The translations under genes and the position numbers were made by a program. This document shows positions 9,074 to 18,571 of a stretch of DNA of 64,000 nt, piece by piece. The stretch comes from Alistipes sp. (GTDB taxonomy: Bacteria; Bacteroidota; Bacteroidia; Bacteroidales; Rikenellaceae). The notes under the pieces were generated by a model. That model worked only from the letters and a program-made list of their open reading frames with translations, did not search any database and was not told where the DNA came from. Location: positions 62,001-126,000 of the forward strand of contig NZ_JAHHQJ010000006.1 of NCBI RefSeq assembly GCF_020026455.1, in the 5' to 3' direction. How positions within the stretch are numbered: the stretch's first letter is position 1; the number at the start of each line of letters is the position of its first letter.

Positions 9074-9733
9074 ATGAAGAAAGCAGTTATATTCGACATG
9101 GACGGCACGCTGGTCGCCAACACCCCGGTACACATCCGGGCCTTCGAAATCTTTTGCACGCGCCACGGCGTCACCGACTGGAAAGAGAAACTCGCCAACG
9201 GGTTCGGCATGGGCAACGACGACATCATGCGGCTGGTGATGCCCGAGGAGGTGATCCGCGAAAAGGGCCTCGCAGCCCTGGCCGACGAAAAGGAGGCCAT
9301 CTACCGCGAAATATACGCCCCGGAGATCCGCCAGGTGGCAGGACTGACGGAACTGCTCGAACGGCTCCGCGCAGCAGGGATTCCGTGTGCCGTAGGTTCG
9401 TCGGGGTGCAAGGCCAATGTCGATTTCGTGCTCGACAGCTGTGCGCTCCGGCCTTATTTCGGGGCGGCAATCTCGGGCGACATGGTCTCGCACTGCAAAC
9501 CCGACCCGGAGATCTACCTCAAGGCGGCGGCCGCACTGGGCGTTTCGCCCGCCGAGTGTGTGATCTTCGAGGATGCACGGGCGGGATTCGAAGCGGCGAA
9601 GCGGGCCGGTGCAGGCCGTATCGTGGCCCTTACGACCACCCTGCCGCGCGAAGAACTGGAACGCGAGCCGCTGGTCGACCGGATCATCGACTCATTTGCC
9701 GACATCACCGATACAGACATCCTGCTGGCCTGA
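9074..9733 (+). CDS. HAD-family hydrolase, beta-phosphoglucomutase-like
   Basis: A 219-residue cytoplasmic HAD subfamily IA protein. Motif I is DMDGTL with nucleophile Asp8 and acid/base Asp10; motif II is the GSSG segment near residue 110; motif III Lys is in HCKPDPEIY; motif IV is FEDARAGFEAA. A helical cap occupies about residues 15-80. This set is shared by beta-phosphoglucomutases and by sugar-phosphate phosphatases, and the residues seen do not decide between them. Monocistronic. Confidence 0.88.
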   Translation: MKKAVIFDMDGTLVANTPVHIRAFEIFCTRHGVTDWKEKLANGFGMGNDDIMRLVMPEEVIREKGLAALADEKEAIYREIYAPEIRQVAGLTELLERLRAAGIPCAVGSSGCKANVDFVLDSCALRPYFGAAISGDMVSHCKPDPEIYLKAAAALGVSPAECVIFEDARAGFEAAKRAGAGRIVALTTTLPREELEREPLVDRIIDSFADITDTDILLA

Positions 9734-10039
9734 ACCGGCCGGGCGACGGTGGGAACAGGCCGCGCATCGGCCACGCCCAAACCTGCCGACAGCCACAAAC
9801 CCGCATTTTCAGGCCCCTCAACACGGCGGCTCCTGCCCCAAAATGCAGCCCCCGAATCGCGGAATACCGCAGGGGCGGTCGCAGAAATGGCACGCGGCGA
9901 TTGGCACGCGGCATGTATCGACACAGCGCACAGTGCGGCGCGGCCCGCTGTGCGTTGCATTGACGGCCGACGCCCGACAAAATCACCGATCGCCACAGTG
10001 TATTTTACCGCCGGGAGGAGATCCTATCGAATAATTTGC
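9734..10039. other. intergenic region without a recognised gene
   Basis: GC-rich sequence between the HAD gene and the DUF486 gene. Open frames crossing it have no family character. A short inverted repeat (CACAGCGCAC with GTGCGTTG-like sequence, about 9921-9960) is imperfect and not followed by T residues. Nothing else is supportable. Confidence 0.5.
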
Positions 10040-10047
10040 TACTTTTG
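10040..10047 (+). promoter_or_regulatory. -7 box for the DUF486 gene
   Basis: TACTTTTG, an exact consensus match, 24 bases before the ATG at 10071. Confidence 0.65.
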
Positions 10048-10070
10048 CGCCGTTTAAAAATCTGTATCCT

Positions 10071-10436
10071 ATGTTTCGGGGTTTTGCCACCGTTCTGCTG
10101 CTCGTCGTCTCCAACGCCTTCATGACGCTGGCCTGGTACGGACACATCGCATTCAAATCGCGGCTCGAACGCTTCGGGCTGGCGGCTATCGTCCTGTTGA
10201 GCTGGGGCATCGCGCTGTTCGAATACTGCTTCCAGGTCCCCGCCAACCGCATCGGAAGTGCCGAATTCGGAGGTCCGTTCTCGATCTGGGAACTGAAGGT
10301 GATCCAGGAGGTCGTATCGCTCTCGGTCTTCACCCTCTTCGCACTGGTCTTCATGAAATCCGACACCCTGCGCTGGAACCACCTCGCGGGATTCCTCTGC
10401 CTGATTTTAGCCGTCTATTTCATCTTCCGCAAATAG
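10071..10436 (+). CDS. DMT-type membrane protein, DUF486 family
   Basis: A 121-residue inner-membrane protein with four predicted helices (about 5-25, 37-54, 80-95, 103-119). The VSNAFMTLAWYGH and ALFEYCFQVPANRIG motifs are characteristic of DUF486, a small relative of drug/metabolite transporters. Its substrate is unknown. Monocistronic. Confidence 0.9.
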   Translation: MFRGFATVLLLVVSNAFMTLAWYGHIAFKSRLERFGLAAIVLLSWGIALFEYCFQVPANRIGSAEFGGPFSIWELKVIQEVVSLSVFTLFALVFMKSDTLRWNHLAGFLCLILAVYFIFRK

Positions 10437-10580
10437 GGCCGACATTCGGCGCCGCATCGCCAATCAGCGGCTCCGCCCCATCGGGATGGCTGCCGCCGAT
10501 GTACGGAATCCCGGATGGCCTTTGTGGCCGGCGCCGCGCCACGATGCGGCAGATCTCGCCGGCAATCAGGCCCCGCCGAG

Positions 10581-12970
10581 TTACAACCGATCTATTTCGT
10601 CAAAGTTGCCGGTATGTGAATGATCTTTTTGCCTGCCAAATCGGTAGGTGATATTCATCTTGACCTGCCGCGACTCGCTTTTACCCCAGTTCCACAACCG
10701 AAAGCCGCTGAACGACCTGTAATTATCCCATCTGCTGGTCCAGAAAATATCACTCATGGCAAGATTGACGGTCCACGTTTTGTTTGCAAAACTCTTGCTG
10801 AAACCGATATCGACATATCCCGAAGGATCCATCCGCTCATTCGAGGCTCCGAGACGCCGGGTTGCATACGAACCGTTCAACTCCATCTGCACGTGCCAGG
10901 GTAATCTGAGCGTGTTCCGTATGGCGAATATCCCGGCAAACCCATCGAGATTGAATGTTCGGTATCGGTCAAACGCGATGTCGTTTTTTACATAATAGCC
11001 CGTCAGGTTCAGATTCATCTCCCACCAGCGTGCAATATGAATCCCCTGATACAGGGTAAGCGAAGCCCGTTGCTGCTTCCCGATGTTTCTGGGGTCATAA
11101 TCACCTTATTGACCGCAAGCGTATCCGTAATCTGGGCCTTGTAATCCTTCAAAAAGGAATAGGTGGCCGTGATTGCAGTCCGCTTGCAGGAGTAGGTCAA
11201 AGCCGCCTGGCGGGCTTTCTGAGGGGTCAGAAACGGATTTCCTTTCCAGTAGGACAATTCATCGAGCAGGTACTCGAACGGATTAAGGTCCTGATAGGCC
11301 GGACGGTCTATGCGACTTGCATAGCTTAGGGTCAGTGCATGGTTGTCGTTTATCGAATAGTTCAGATGGAATGTCGGGAACAGATCGAAATAGTCCCTTT
11401 TGTTGGCTTCATCGCCGCCGTCGATCGAACGCAGCAGACCGTCGGAAAAAGTATATTCGCCACGCAGGCCGGCTTCCAGGCTTATCTTGTCGCCCAGCGA
11501 ATGAGTATACAAAACATATCCCGCCAGAATCCGCTCCCGGTAGTCGAAGTCGTTCGACTGGGATTTGTCCATTGTTTCCTGACCGTTTTTCACATCATAG
11601 AACCGATATCCGTTATCAGCATTGACCGACGAGAACTTCAGTCCCGATTTCAATTCGCCGTTCCACAAAGGATGCTTCTGATCGTATGACACGGCGTAGA
11701 TATGTATATCCCTGCTGTTTACCGATTTATAGAGCTTGTCCTGCAAGACGGAACCGTCGGGCGACACCTGTTTATTAGGCTGCCGGTTACCCGACCCTCC
11801 GTCAAACCACGCATAGTTCAGGTCCAACGTGTAGCTGACCCCTTCCCTGGGAGTTGCCATGTAGTAAAGGGTTCCGCCATATCTGTTTCCCTTCTGCATA
11901 TAATAGTCATTGCCCGCATAGAGCATCTGCTCCAGCTGCCGGGTGTCCGCATCCCTGATCTCGGTCAGCGTGTTGGTCTGCCCGGGGCCGAACAGCGTAT
12001 TCGCATCGACTCTCGCACCGATCAGATGTTTGTCATTCAAGCGGTACTCCATACTCAGATTCCCCGATATGGTCTTACGCTTGTCCGTGTCCCGTGTGGG
12101 ACTGTAATAATCCTTCCCCTCCTGAATACGATGCATGCCATAGTCCATGTTGTAATATCCGAAGGCATGGTTGTAGTTTCCCGACAGGCTGAACCGGCTT
12201 TTCGTATAGCTGAAAGACAGCTCCGTGTTCTCCCTCAGATTTTCCCAATACGAGACTCCGTTGTTCAGAGAAAAGAAGAAACCTTCGGCTTTCCGTCTAT
12301 CCAGGTTGATGTTTATGATACCTCCCGACCCCTCGGCGGCGTATTGTGCCGATGGGTTGTGCATCACCTCGACAGACGAAACGGAAGACGACGGGATCGC
12401 TTTCAGAAGTGTCATCAGTTCATCCTTCTGCATGTATGTCTGCTTGCCGTTCAGGATTACCTGCACACTGTTCTTGCCGCCGATACTGATGTTGTTCTCC
12501 CCGTCCACAAATATGCCCGGAGTTTTCTTCAGGACTTCAAGAGCCGTACTTCCGGCCAGGATACTGCTGTTTTTGGGGGTAAATATCATCTTTCCGTTCT
12601 CGATCTTCACGGACGGAGTTTGTTTTTCTCCGATCACGACGACGTCCTTCAATAAAAAATCTTCAGGAGCCAATTTGACCGTAGTCAATACCGTATCCGA
12701 TGAGATGATAAATGGCGGACTCACATATTGCCTGTATCCCAAACAACCGACAAGAAGCTGCACCTCCCCTTCCGCTCTTAAATTGTATTGCCCCTTCGTC
12801 GTTGTAATACCTTGTTGCAACGGCATTCCATTTTGGGGATGCATCAAGGCAACGACCGCCGACCCTATTGGCTCACCGATCGAATCGGTAACCAAACCGC
12901 TAACTTTGAATTGCGCATGTGAGACAACCGCCTGCAACAGCAACGCAAAAAACAGCAATATTCTTTTCAT
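10581..12970 (-). pseudogene. outer-membrane beta-barrel receptor (OMP_b-brl_3 type), broken by one frameshift
   Basis: The first open frame (11015-12970, 651 residues) has a signal peptide (cut after VVSHAQ), a carboxypeptidase-regulatory domain (about 21-105), a TonB-plug-like domain (about 115-225, with LKKTPGIFVDGENNISIGGK) and most of a beta-barrel. At residue 632 the reading changes to unrelated sequence and stops. The missing barrel end continues in another frame (10581-11018), with MNLNLTGYY and a final MNITYRFGRQ-type strand. Adding one C to a run of four C on the minus strand (11091-11094) restores one frame of 796 residues, a usual length for this family. It is either a real null or phase-variable allele or a homopolymer sequencing error. 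The family is related to TonB-dependent receptors and its ligand is unknown. Confidence 0.85.
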
Positions 12971-13264
12971 TGAACTTCAAAATTGTAGTACTCATCGAAA
13001 CAGGGCCCCAAAATCGAATGGACAACTCCCCAAAATCAATCGTAAAGATACACAAACCTTTTGAAAAGACCTTTATGGATCCCATGAAATTATTCACGGC
13101 AAGACCGAATCGCATCGGATTTCGCCGCGGAGAATGCAGCATTTCGCGCGATCCGAAACCCCGACCTCTTCCGCCCTCGGACCACGGCGTTCCGTTGGGA
13201 AACGAACGCTTTGGAACAGTTCTTGCGGCATGCAAGCCTGCAATACAAAGTTCCGAACCTCAAG

Positions 13265-13936
13265 ATGTTCAAGGAAGGATTTCTGTTCACGTTCATATCC
13301 GCCTTCATGGCTCTGTTCCCGGTGGCCAATCCCGTGGGATCCGGATTTCTGGTCAACGGACTGCTGTCGGGATTGAGCGACGAGGACCGCCGGTCGATCA
13401 TCCGCAGGATCGTCACCGACTACCTGCTCGTCGGGCTGGGAAGTCTGGCCGTGGGCCATTTTGTGCTGTCGCTCTTCGGCCTCTCGCTCCCGATCATCCA
13501 GCTGGGCGGAGGGGTACTGATCTGCCGCACGGCCCTGCAATGGCTTGGCGATTCGGACTCCTCGGTAGGACGGACCCAGGGCAAGGACATCAACCCCATC
13601 CACAAATCGGCCATCGAGTCGCAGATCTTCTACCCGATCACCTTCCCCATCAGCATCGGCCCGGGCAGCGTCTCGGTAATACTGACGCTGATGGCATCGG
13701 TCAGCATGAAGAACGGCTGGGCACGGGGCCTGCTCTCCTACGCAACCATCGCGCTGGTCATCGTCCTGATGTGCCTGATCCTTTACCTGTTCCTGTCGCA
13801 GGGCGAACGGATCATCCGAAAAATCGGCAACAGCGGCAGCATCGTCATCAACAAGATGGTGGCCTTCTTCACCTTCTGCGTCGGTGTCCAGATCATCGTG
13901 ACGGGCATCGCCAAGCTGTTCCACTTGCATATCTGA
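13265..13936 (+). CDS. MarC family integral membrane protein
   Basis: A 223-residue inner-membrane protein with about six predicted helices. The FISAFMALFPVANPVGSGFLVNGL segment and the second-half PITFPISIGPGSVSVILTL segment are the two inverted-repeat signatures of the MarC/NAAT family. Despite its name, E. coli MarC is not clearly involved in multidrug resistance and substrates of this family are mostly unknown. The start at 13265 (MFKEGFLFTF) fits the family N-terminus; an upstream in-frame ATG at 13211 adds 18 non-hydrophobic residues. No convincing promoter is seen in the 294 bases upstream. Confidence 0.9.
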   Translation: MFKEGFLFTFISAFMALFPVANPVGSGFLVNGLLSGLSDEDRRSIIRRIVTDYLLVGLGSLAVGHFVLSLFGLSLPIIQLGGGVLICRTALQWLGDSDSSVGRTQGKDINPIHKSAIESQIFYPITFPISIGPGSVSVILTLMASVSMKNGWARGLLSYATIALVIVLMCLILYLFLSQGERIIRKIGNSGSIVINKMVAFFTFCVGVQIIVTGIAKLFHLHI

Positions 13937-14020
13937 CCCCAAACCCGTCCCGACCAACCGCACCATCCCGCCCTGGTGTCTCCGGCAACGGCGGGGCATC
14001 AGGCGGCGCTGCTGTCGCCC

Positions 14021-14268
14021 GCCGATGCGCAGGGAGAGGTGGGGATGCAAAGGGCTGCGCGATCGGATGCCGGGGAGCACGGGGATCGAACACCAAGGGG
14101 TGCAGGGGCGAATGCGGAGAGGTACACAACCGGACGCGGTGAAGTTCGCGATCGAATGCCGGGAAGGATGGGGGTCGAACACCAAGGGGTGCAGGGGCGA
14201 ATGCGGAGAGGTACACAACCGGACGCGGTGAAGTTCGCGATCGAATGCCGGGAAGGATGGGGGTCGAA
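14021..14268. repeat. 89-bp tandem repeat, two exact copies plus one degraded copy
   Basis: Two identical 89-bp units occupy 14091-14179 and 14180-14268. A diverged partial third copy lies just upstream (about 14021-14090; it shares the GAGAGGT, GCGATCG and ATGCCGGG landmarks). Because 89 is not a multiple of three and no conserved frame persists, it is probably non-coding. It lies between marC and the porin gene and overlaps neither. Confidence 0.9.
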
Positions 14269-14366
14269 CACGGATAAAAGTCCCCTGCCGCAGTCCTATT
14301 TCAAATTCCTTTCAGATTTTCAGCTCAATTTTGCATCGCGGTTTCCCGGGCTCTGCATATTTTTTG

Positions 14367-14374
14367 TACTTTTG
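14367..14374 (+). promoter_or_regulatory. -7 box for the porin gene
   Basis: TACTTTTG, an exact consensus match in an AT-rich stretch, 40 bases before the ATG at 14414. Confidence 0.65.
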
Positions 14375-14413
14375 TCCGACATGCAACCGAAAGAGGTTTA
14401 ACAGAAAGAGACG

Positions 14414-15685
14414 ATGAAAAAATTTCCGATCCTGCTCCTGCTGACCGTCTGCTGGTCACTGGCCGCGGCACAAGAGAAGCCGCAGGCTCCTGCGGCACAG
14501 AAACGCAGCTTCCTCTCCGCGATCATCATGCCCGATTCGACCGGCGAACTGTTGGCACAGCTGCGCAACATGCCCAATATCGAAGTCGGCAGGGGCATCA
14601 CCTTCCGGCCCAAAAACAACTGGTTCGAACTAACGATGCGCTTCCGCATGCAGAACCTCCTGTCGCTGTCGTTCGACGACGACTTCACGCTCACCAAGAC
14701 CGAAGCCCGGGTCAAACGGTTGCGGTTGCGTTTCGACGGTTACATCTATTCGCCCAAACTGGTCTACTCGATCCAACTGGGATTCACCTCCTACGACACG
14801 GAGCCGCTGCCCGACGGCGACATGAACATCGTGCGCGACGCCATTGTTTACTACGTGCCCAACGCCACCTGGAACATCGGCTTCGGACAGACCAAGATCA
14901 AGGCCAACCGTGCGCGGATCAATTCGTCGGGCGCCCTGCAGTTCATCGACCGGAGCATCGTCAACAGCGAGTTCAACCTCGACCGCGACTTCGGACTCTT
15001 CGGCGAATACAACATGCACCACGGCGAGGGCTTCAACCTCTCGGCCAAGGGCTCCATCACGCTGGGCAAAGGCCGCAACTGGGGCAGTTCGCCGAACGGA
15101 GGACTGGCCTATACGGGGCGTCTGGAGCTCTACCCGCTGGGGCGCTTCAAGTCGAAGGGCGATGTCATCGAGGGCAACTACGAGTTTGAGGAGCGGGTGA
15201 AGATTCTGCTCGCCGGAGCCTACTCCTACAACCACAAGGCCTCGCGGCTGAGGGGGCAGCGGGGCGCCGTGATGCCCGGCGACGCCACACGCGACCTGGG
15301 CTCCTATTTCGTCGATTTCATCCTCGAATACCGGGGCTTCGCCTTCTACACCGACTTCATGGGCCGTTCGTGCAGCGACCCGCTGTTCAGCCCCGAAACC
15401 GGAGCCTTCGTCTACAACGGACAGGGTCTCAACGTGCAGACCAGCTACCTGTTCAACAAAAAATGGGAAATCGCCCTACGCAACTCGACGCTGTTCCCGG
15501 ACAGCGAAGTGCAGCCGTTGGCCGGATACCGCAACTGGAACCAGACGACGCTGGGCATCACGCGCTACATCATAGGCCACAGCCTCAAAGTGCAGGCCGA
15601 CATGTCGTACAATACCCGGAGCAGGTCCGTAGACCCCCACTACAACCGCTGGGAGATCCGCTTCCAAGTGGAACTGGGTCTTTGA
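14414..15685 (+). CDS. porin, OprO/OprP (phosphate-selective) family
   Basis: A 423-residue outer-membrane protein. The signal peptide (about 1-20, cut near LAAAQ) is followed by a short linker and a beta-barrel of alternating strands. Landmarks are KRLRLRFDGYIYSPKLVYSIQL, the NIGFGQTKIKANRARINSS segment and LQFIDRSIVNSEFNLDRDFG, the last two being characteristic of the OprO/P family. In Bacteroidota the family is widespread and specificity for phosphate or polyphosphate is not assured. Length fits the family. Monocistronic with its own promoter. Confidence 0.9.
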   Translation: MKKFPILLLLTVCWSLAAAQEKPQAPAAQKRSFLSAIIMPDSTGELLAQLRNMPNIEVGRGITFRPKNNWFELTMRFRMQNLLSLSFDDDFTLTKTEARVKRLRLRFDGYIYSPKLVYSIQLGFTSYDTEPLPDGDMNIVRDAIVYYVPNATWNIGFGQTKIKANRARINSSGALQFIDRSIVNSEFNLDRDFGLFGEYNMHHGEGFNLSAKGSITLGKGRNWGSSPNGGLAYTGRLELYPLGRFKSKGDVIEGNYEFEERVKILLAGAYSYNHKASRLRGQRGAVMPGDATRDLGSYFVDFILEYRGFAFYTDFMGRSCSDPLFSPETGAFVYNGQGLNVQTSYLFNKKWEIALRNSTLFPDSEVQPLAGYRNWNQTTLGITRYIIGHSLKVQADMSYNTRSRSVDPHYNRWEIRFQVELGL

Positions 15686-15723
15686 CCGGGGAGGGGAAGC
15701 CGTCCCGCGACAAGTCACCGAAA

Positions 15724-15761
15724 AATTCACCCCTGCCGAGGACTTCCGGCAAGGGTGAATT
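15724..15761 (-). terminator. terminator between convergent porin and exonuclease genes
   Basis: A 15-bp stem with one mismatch (15724-15738 with 15747-15761) closes an eight-base loop. On the minus strand it is followed by TTTTTC, so it best serves the exonuclease gene; an A run on the far side gives it a partly bidirectional character. Confidence 0.75.
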
Positions 15762-15796
15762 CGTAAAAAACTGTCTTGGCGGGCGGCACCCGCAGA

Positions 15797-16291
15797 TCAC
15801 AGGATTTTCAGGGCAATCCGCGCGCACGCCTCGGCGTCGGCCAGTGCGTGGTGGTGGTTTTCGAGGTCGAAACCGCAGGCCGCGGAGACGGTGTGCAGCT
15901 GATGGTTGGGCAGGCGGCTGCCGAACGTGCGGCGCGAGGCACGACAGGTGCAGTGGAAGGTATAACCGGGCCAGGGCATGCCGTAGAGCTCGAAGACTGC
16001 CCGCAGACAGCCTTCGTCGAAGGGCGAGTTGTGGGCCACGAGCGGCAGCCCCTCGATGCGGGGTTCGATTTCGCGCCAGACCGACACAAAATCGGGGGCA
16101 TCGGCCGTATCTTCGTAGCGCAGGCCGTGGATGGCCGTCGTGAAATGGGTGTAAAAATTGGGCCGGGGACGGATCAGACGATACAACGTATCGACCACCT
16201 CGCCGTTGCGCACGACGACGACACCCACCGAGCAGACGCTCGAGCGTTTCCCGTTGGCCGTTTCGAAATCTATGGCTGCAAAATCATTCAT
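15797..16291 (-). CDS. DEDDh 3'-5' exonuclease, DnaQ/epsilon-like
   Basis: A 164-residue stand-alone exonuclease of the RNase T/DnaQ fold. Exo I is FAAIDFETANG with the Asp and Glu metal ligands (Asp8, Glu10), Exo II is LVAHNSPFDEGCL, and Exo III is HHALADAEACARIAL with the catalytic His and Asp. It could act in DNA proofreading, repair or RNA trimming; no polymerase domain is fused. The start at 16291 is chosen because MNDFAAIDFET is the family N-terminus and a -7 box lies 22 bases before it; the frame extends 15 codons further without support. Confidence 0.9.
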   Translation of the reverse strand: MNDFAAIDFETANGKRSSVCSVGVVVVRNGEVVDTLYRLIRPRPNFYTHFTTAIHGLRYEDTADAPDFVSVWREIEPRIEGLPLVAHNSPFDEGCLRAVFELYGMPWPGYTFHCTCRASRRTFGSRLPNHQLHTVSAACGFDLENHHHALADAEACARIALKIL

Positions 16292-16313
16292 CGTATTCGG
16301 TATATGCGAGGTG

Positions 16314-16321
16314 CAAATATA
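16314..16321 (-). promoter_or_regulatory. -7 box for the exonuclease gene
   Basis: TATATTTG on the minus strand, 22 bases before the chosen ATG; it supports that start over the upstream one. Confidence 0.6.
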
Positions 16322-16381
16322 CGCATTTTCGCGCACTGATCCGGCATGCGCCCCACTCCTGCAGGCCCGTCAGTGTGTCCT

Positions 16382-17914
16382 TTATTTCTTCATCCGCACC
16401 TCGTACAGGTCGCTGCGGCGATCCTTGAGGTTGCGCACGCTGCCGTAGGTATGCAGTTCGTTCAACAGGTTCAGGTTGATGTCCGAGATAAGGATCATCT
16501 CCGTATTGGGCGTTGCCTCCGCACGCCGTCCGTCCGTCGGAAAGGCGAAGTCGCAGGGTGTGAAGACTCCGGAGCGGGCATACTGGATGTCCATGTTGTG
16601 CACCTTGGGCAGGTTGCCCACACTGCCGGCGATCACGACAAAGCATTCGTTCTCGATGGCCCGGGCATGGGCGCAGACCTGCACGCGCGAATAGGCATTC
16701 TGCGTATCCGTGAGGAAGGGCACGAAGAGAATCTGCATCCCCTCGGAGGCCATAATGCGCGAAAGCTCCGGGAACTCCACGTCGTAGCAGATCAGTACGC
16801 CGATCTTCGCACAGTCCGTCTCGAATGTGCGGATCGTCTTGCCGCCGCTCAATCCCCAGCACTTCATCTCGTCGGGCGTAACGTGCAGTTTTTCATACAT
16901 TTCGTAGGTTCCGTCGCGGCGGCAGAGGAATCCCACGTTGTAGAGCTGCCCGTCGGCTTTGATCTGGGGCATGCTGCCCGTGATGATGTTGATGTTGAAC
17001 TTGATGGCCAAGGCGATAAACCGCTCCCGGATTTCATCCGTATATTGGGCCAATCCGCGAATGGCCTCCGATTCGCTGACATCGTTGAACCGCGCCATCA
17101 GCGGGGCGTTGAAGTATTCGGGGAACAGGACGAAATCGCTCTGATAGCCGCTTACGGAATCGACGAAGAACTCCACCTGCTCGAACAGGTCGTCAAGGGT
17201 CTTGTAGCTGCGCATCTGCCACTGTACGATGCCTATGCGCACCGTGGTTTTAGGCAGGACATACTCCTCGGTCGGAGCCTGGTAATAGATGTTGTCCCAC
17301 TGGAGCAGGCAGGCGTAATGGCGCGACTCCTCGTCGTTGGGCAGATAGTTGCGCATCACCTTACGGACATGAAAATCGTTCGAAAGCTGGAACAACAGCA
17401 CCGGATCGACAATTTCGCGCTGGCGCACCTTGTCTATATACTCCTTGGGGCGCATCTGTTCGGCATACTTGTGGTAGTTGGGCAGACGGCCCCCGAACAT
17501 GATGGCTTTCAGGTTGAGTTTTTCGCACAGCTCCTTGCGGTATTCGTACATGCGCCGCGCCAGGCGCAGCCCCCGGTAGTCGGGATGGATGAAGACCTCG
17601 ATCCCGTAGAGGATGTTCCCCGTGCGGGTGTGGGTGTCGAAGGTTTCGTTCCCCGTAACCTGGGCATAGGTGTGGTCGTTCTTCACGTCATCGTAATTCA
17701 CGATGATCGAAAGTGCACAGCCCACGATCTTGCTGTCCACAACGACGACGATCTGCCCCTCCGGGAAGATGCGGATCAGTTTGTCGATTTGCTCCGGCGT
17801 CCAAAAAACGTCGCTTCCATCGGCATAGACACGGGTAAACGAGTTGGCCAACTGGTCGTAATCTTCACGCTGCAGGTTGCGGATCTCTACTTTGTTAATT
17901 TCCAACGATTCCAT
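16382..17914 (-). CDS. GNAT acetyltransferase-carbon-nitrogen hydrolase fusion
   Basis: A 510-residue two-domain cytoplasmic protein. Residues about 8-200 form a GNAT-type N-acyltransferase domain (IEVFIHPDYRGLRLARRMYEYR is the acetyl-CoA-binding motif). Residues about 225-490 form a nitrilase-fold hydrolase with the full Glu-Lys-Cys triad: Glu in LFPEYF, Lys in YEKLHVTP and Cys in LICYDVEFPE. This architecture is a recognised family in bacteria; the substrate is uncertain and could be an amide whose amine or acid product is used by the other domain. Start at 17914 (MESLEIN) is preferred over 17959. A -7 box lies 20 bases upstream. Confidence 0.9.
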   Translation of the reverse strand: MESLEINKVEIRNLQREDYDQLANSFTRVYADGSDVFWTPEQIDKLIRIFPEGQIVVVVDSKIVGCALSIIVNYDDVKNDHTYAQVTGNETFDTHTRTGNILYGIEVFIHPDYRGLRLARRMYEYRKELCEKLNLKAIMFGGRLPNYHKYAEQMRPKEYIDKVRQREIVDPVLLFQLSNDFHVRKVMRNYLPNDEESRHYACLLQWDNIYYQAPTEEYVLPKTTVRIGIVQWQMRSYKTLDDLFEQVEFFVDSVSGYQSDFVLFPEYFNAPLMARFNDVSESEAIRGLAQYTDEIRERFIALAIKFNINIITGSMPQIKADGQLYNVGFLCRRDGTYEMYEKLHVTPDEMKCWGLSGGKTIRTFETDCAKIGVLICYDVEFPELSRIMASEGMQILFVPFLTDTQNAYSRVQVCAHARAIENECFVVIAGSVGNLPKVHNMDIQYARSGVFTPCDFAFPTDGRRAEATPNTEMILISDINLNLLNELHTYGSVRNLKDRRSDLYEVRMKK

Positions 17915-17933
17915 AATTTCGTTTTTGAACCTA

Positions 17934-17941
17934 CAAATGTA
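17934..17941 (-). promoter_or_regulatory. -7 box for the GNAT-hydrolase gene
   Basis: TACATTTG on the minus strand, 20 bases before the ATG at 17914. Confidence 0.65.
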
Positions 17942-18571
17942 GGAAAATAAAGCCTGCAAAGGAACAACGATCGGCTCTTTTTCTCCGACACCGGAGCGTC
18001 ACCGCACACACCTTACGGCCGGCAATCCGACTTCGGCGGGGCATCCGTCCCGAAAAATTTCACCCCGAAAACTCGCAACCGAAACCTTCAGCCCCGAAAA
18101 ACCCGTCCCCGAAAGACTTTAGCTCCAAACCCTTCGCCGTCGGGCGCCCTCCGGCGGGCAGCGGAGGTCTTCCTGCAAACGGCAGCGGTATTTCGGCGAG
18201 CGACGAGGAGTTTCCAGCGGGCAGGCGCTTTCAGGATTTTCGGCAAGCGACGACGAGCTTCCGGCGGGACGGCTCTTTCAGGATTTCGGGCAAACGACGA
18301 CGAGCTTACGGCGGACGGCAATCGGAACAGGCGCAATGCCCGCCGCGGACTGCCATGCGGAGCGAGGCGTCCGGAGAGGCAAAAACAACCGTGACAACAG
18401 TCTGAAGACCGCCGTCCCGGTTGCAATCCGTATTTCACGTCAACCGCTCCGTTTCCATGCGTTCCGAGAAACGCAGCGCACGAAGGGTCATCGGCCCCGC
18501 ATCCTGCCGCAGGCATCGGACCTGACAGAAGGTCTCCTGCGGATGCGGCCCGTTCCCGGGGCGGGAATCCC
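17942..18571. other. 630-bp intergenic region, repeat-bearing, no gene recognised
   Basis: The stretch between guaA and the GNAT-hydrolase promoter has only arginine-rich shadow frames. It contains short CCCGAAAA-type reiterations (about 18048-18120) and a 47-bp degenerate tandem repeat described separately. No tRNA-like fold or promoter for an unlisted gene is seen. Confidence 0.6.
18190..18325. repeat. degenerate tandem repeat, about 46-47 bp, three units
   Basis: Units 18190-18235, 18236-18282 and 18283-18325 share the order ATTTTCGGC, AGCGACGACGAG, TTCCGGCGGG and CTTTCAGG, with several substitutions and small indels; the third is shortened. It is intergenic, downstream of guaA. Confidence 0.75.

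Noticed and set aside
13211..13264. Upstream ATG for MarC
   Set aside because: It adds 18 polar residues not expected before the first MarC helix.
14054..14268. tRNA-like GGTCGAA words inside the 89-bp repeat
   Set aside because: No acceptor stem, anticodon arm or CCA-proximal pairing could be formed around them.
18088..18516. 142-codon minus-strand frame beside guaA
   Set aside because: Arginine/alanine low-complexity reading of a degenerate repeat, with no start context.
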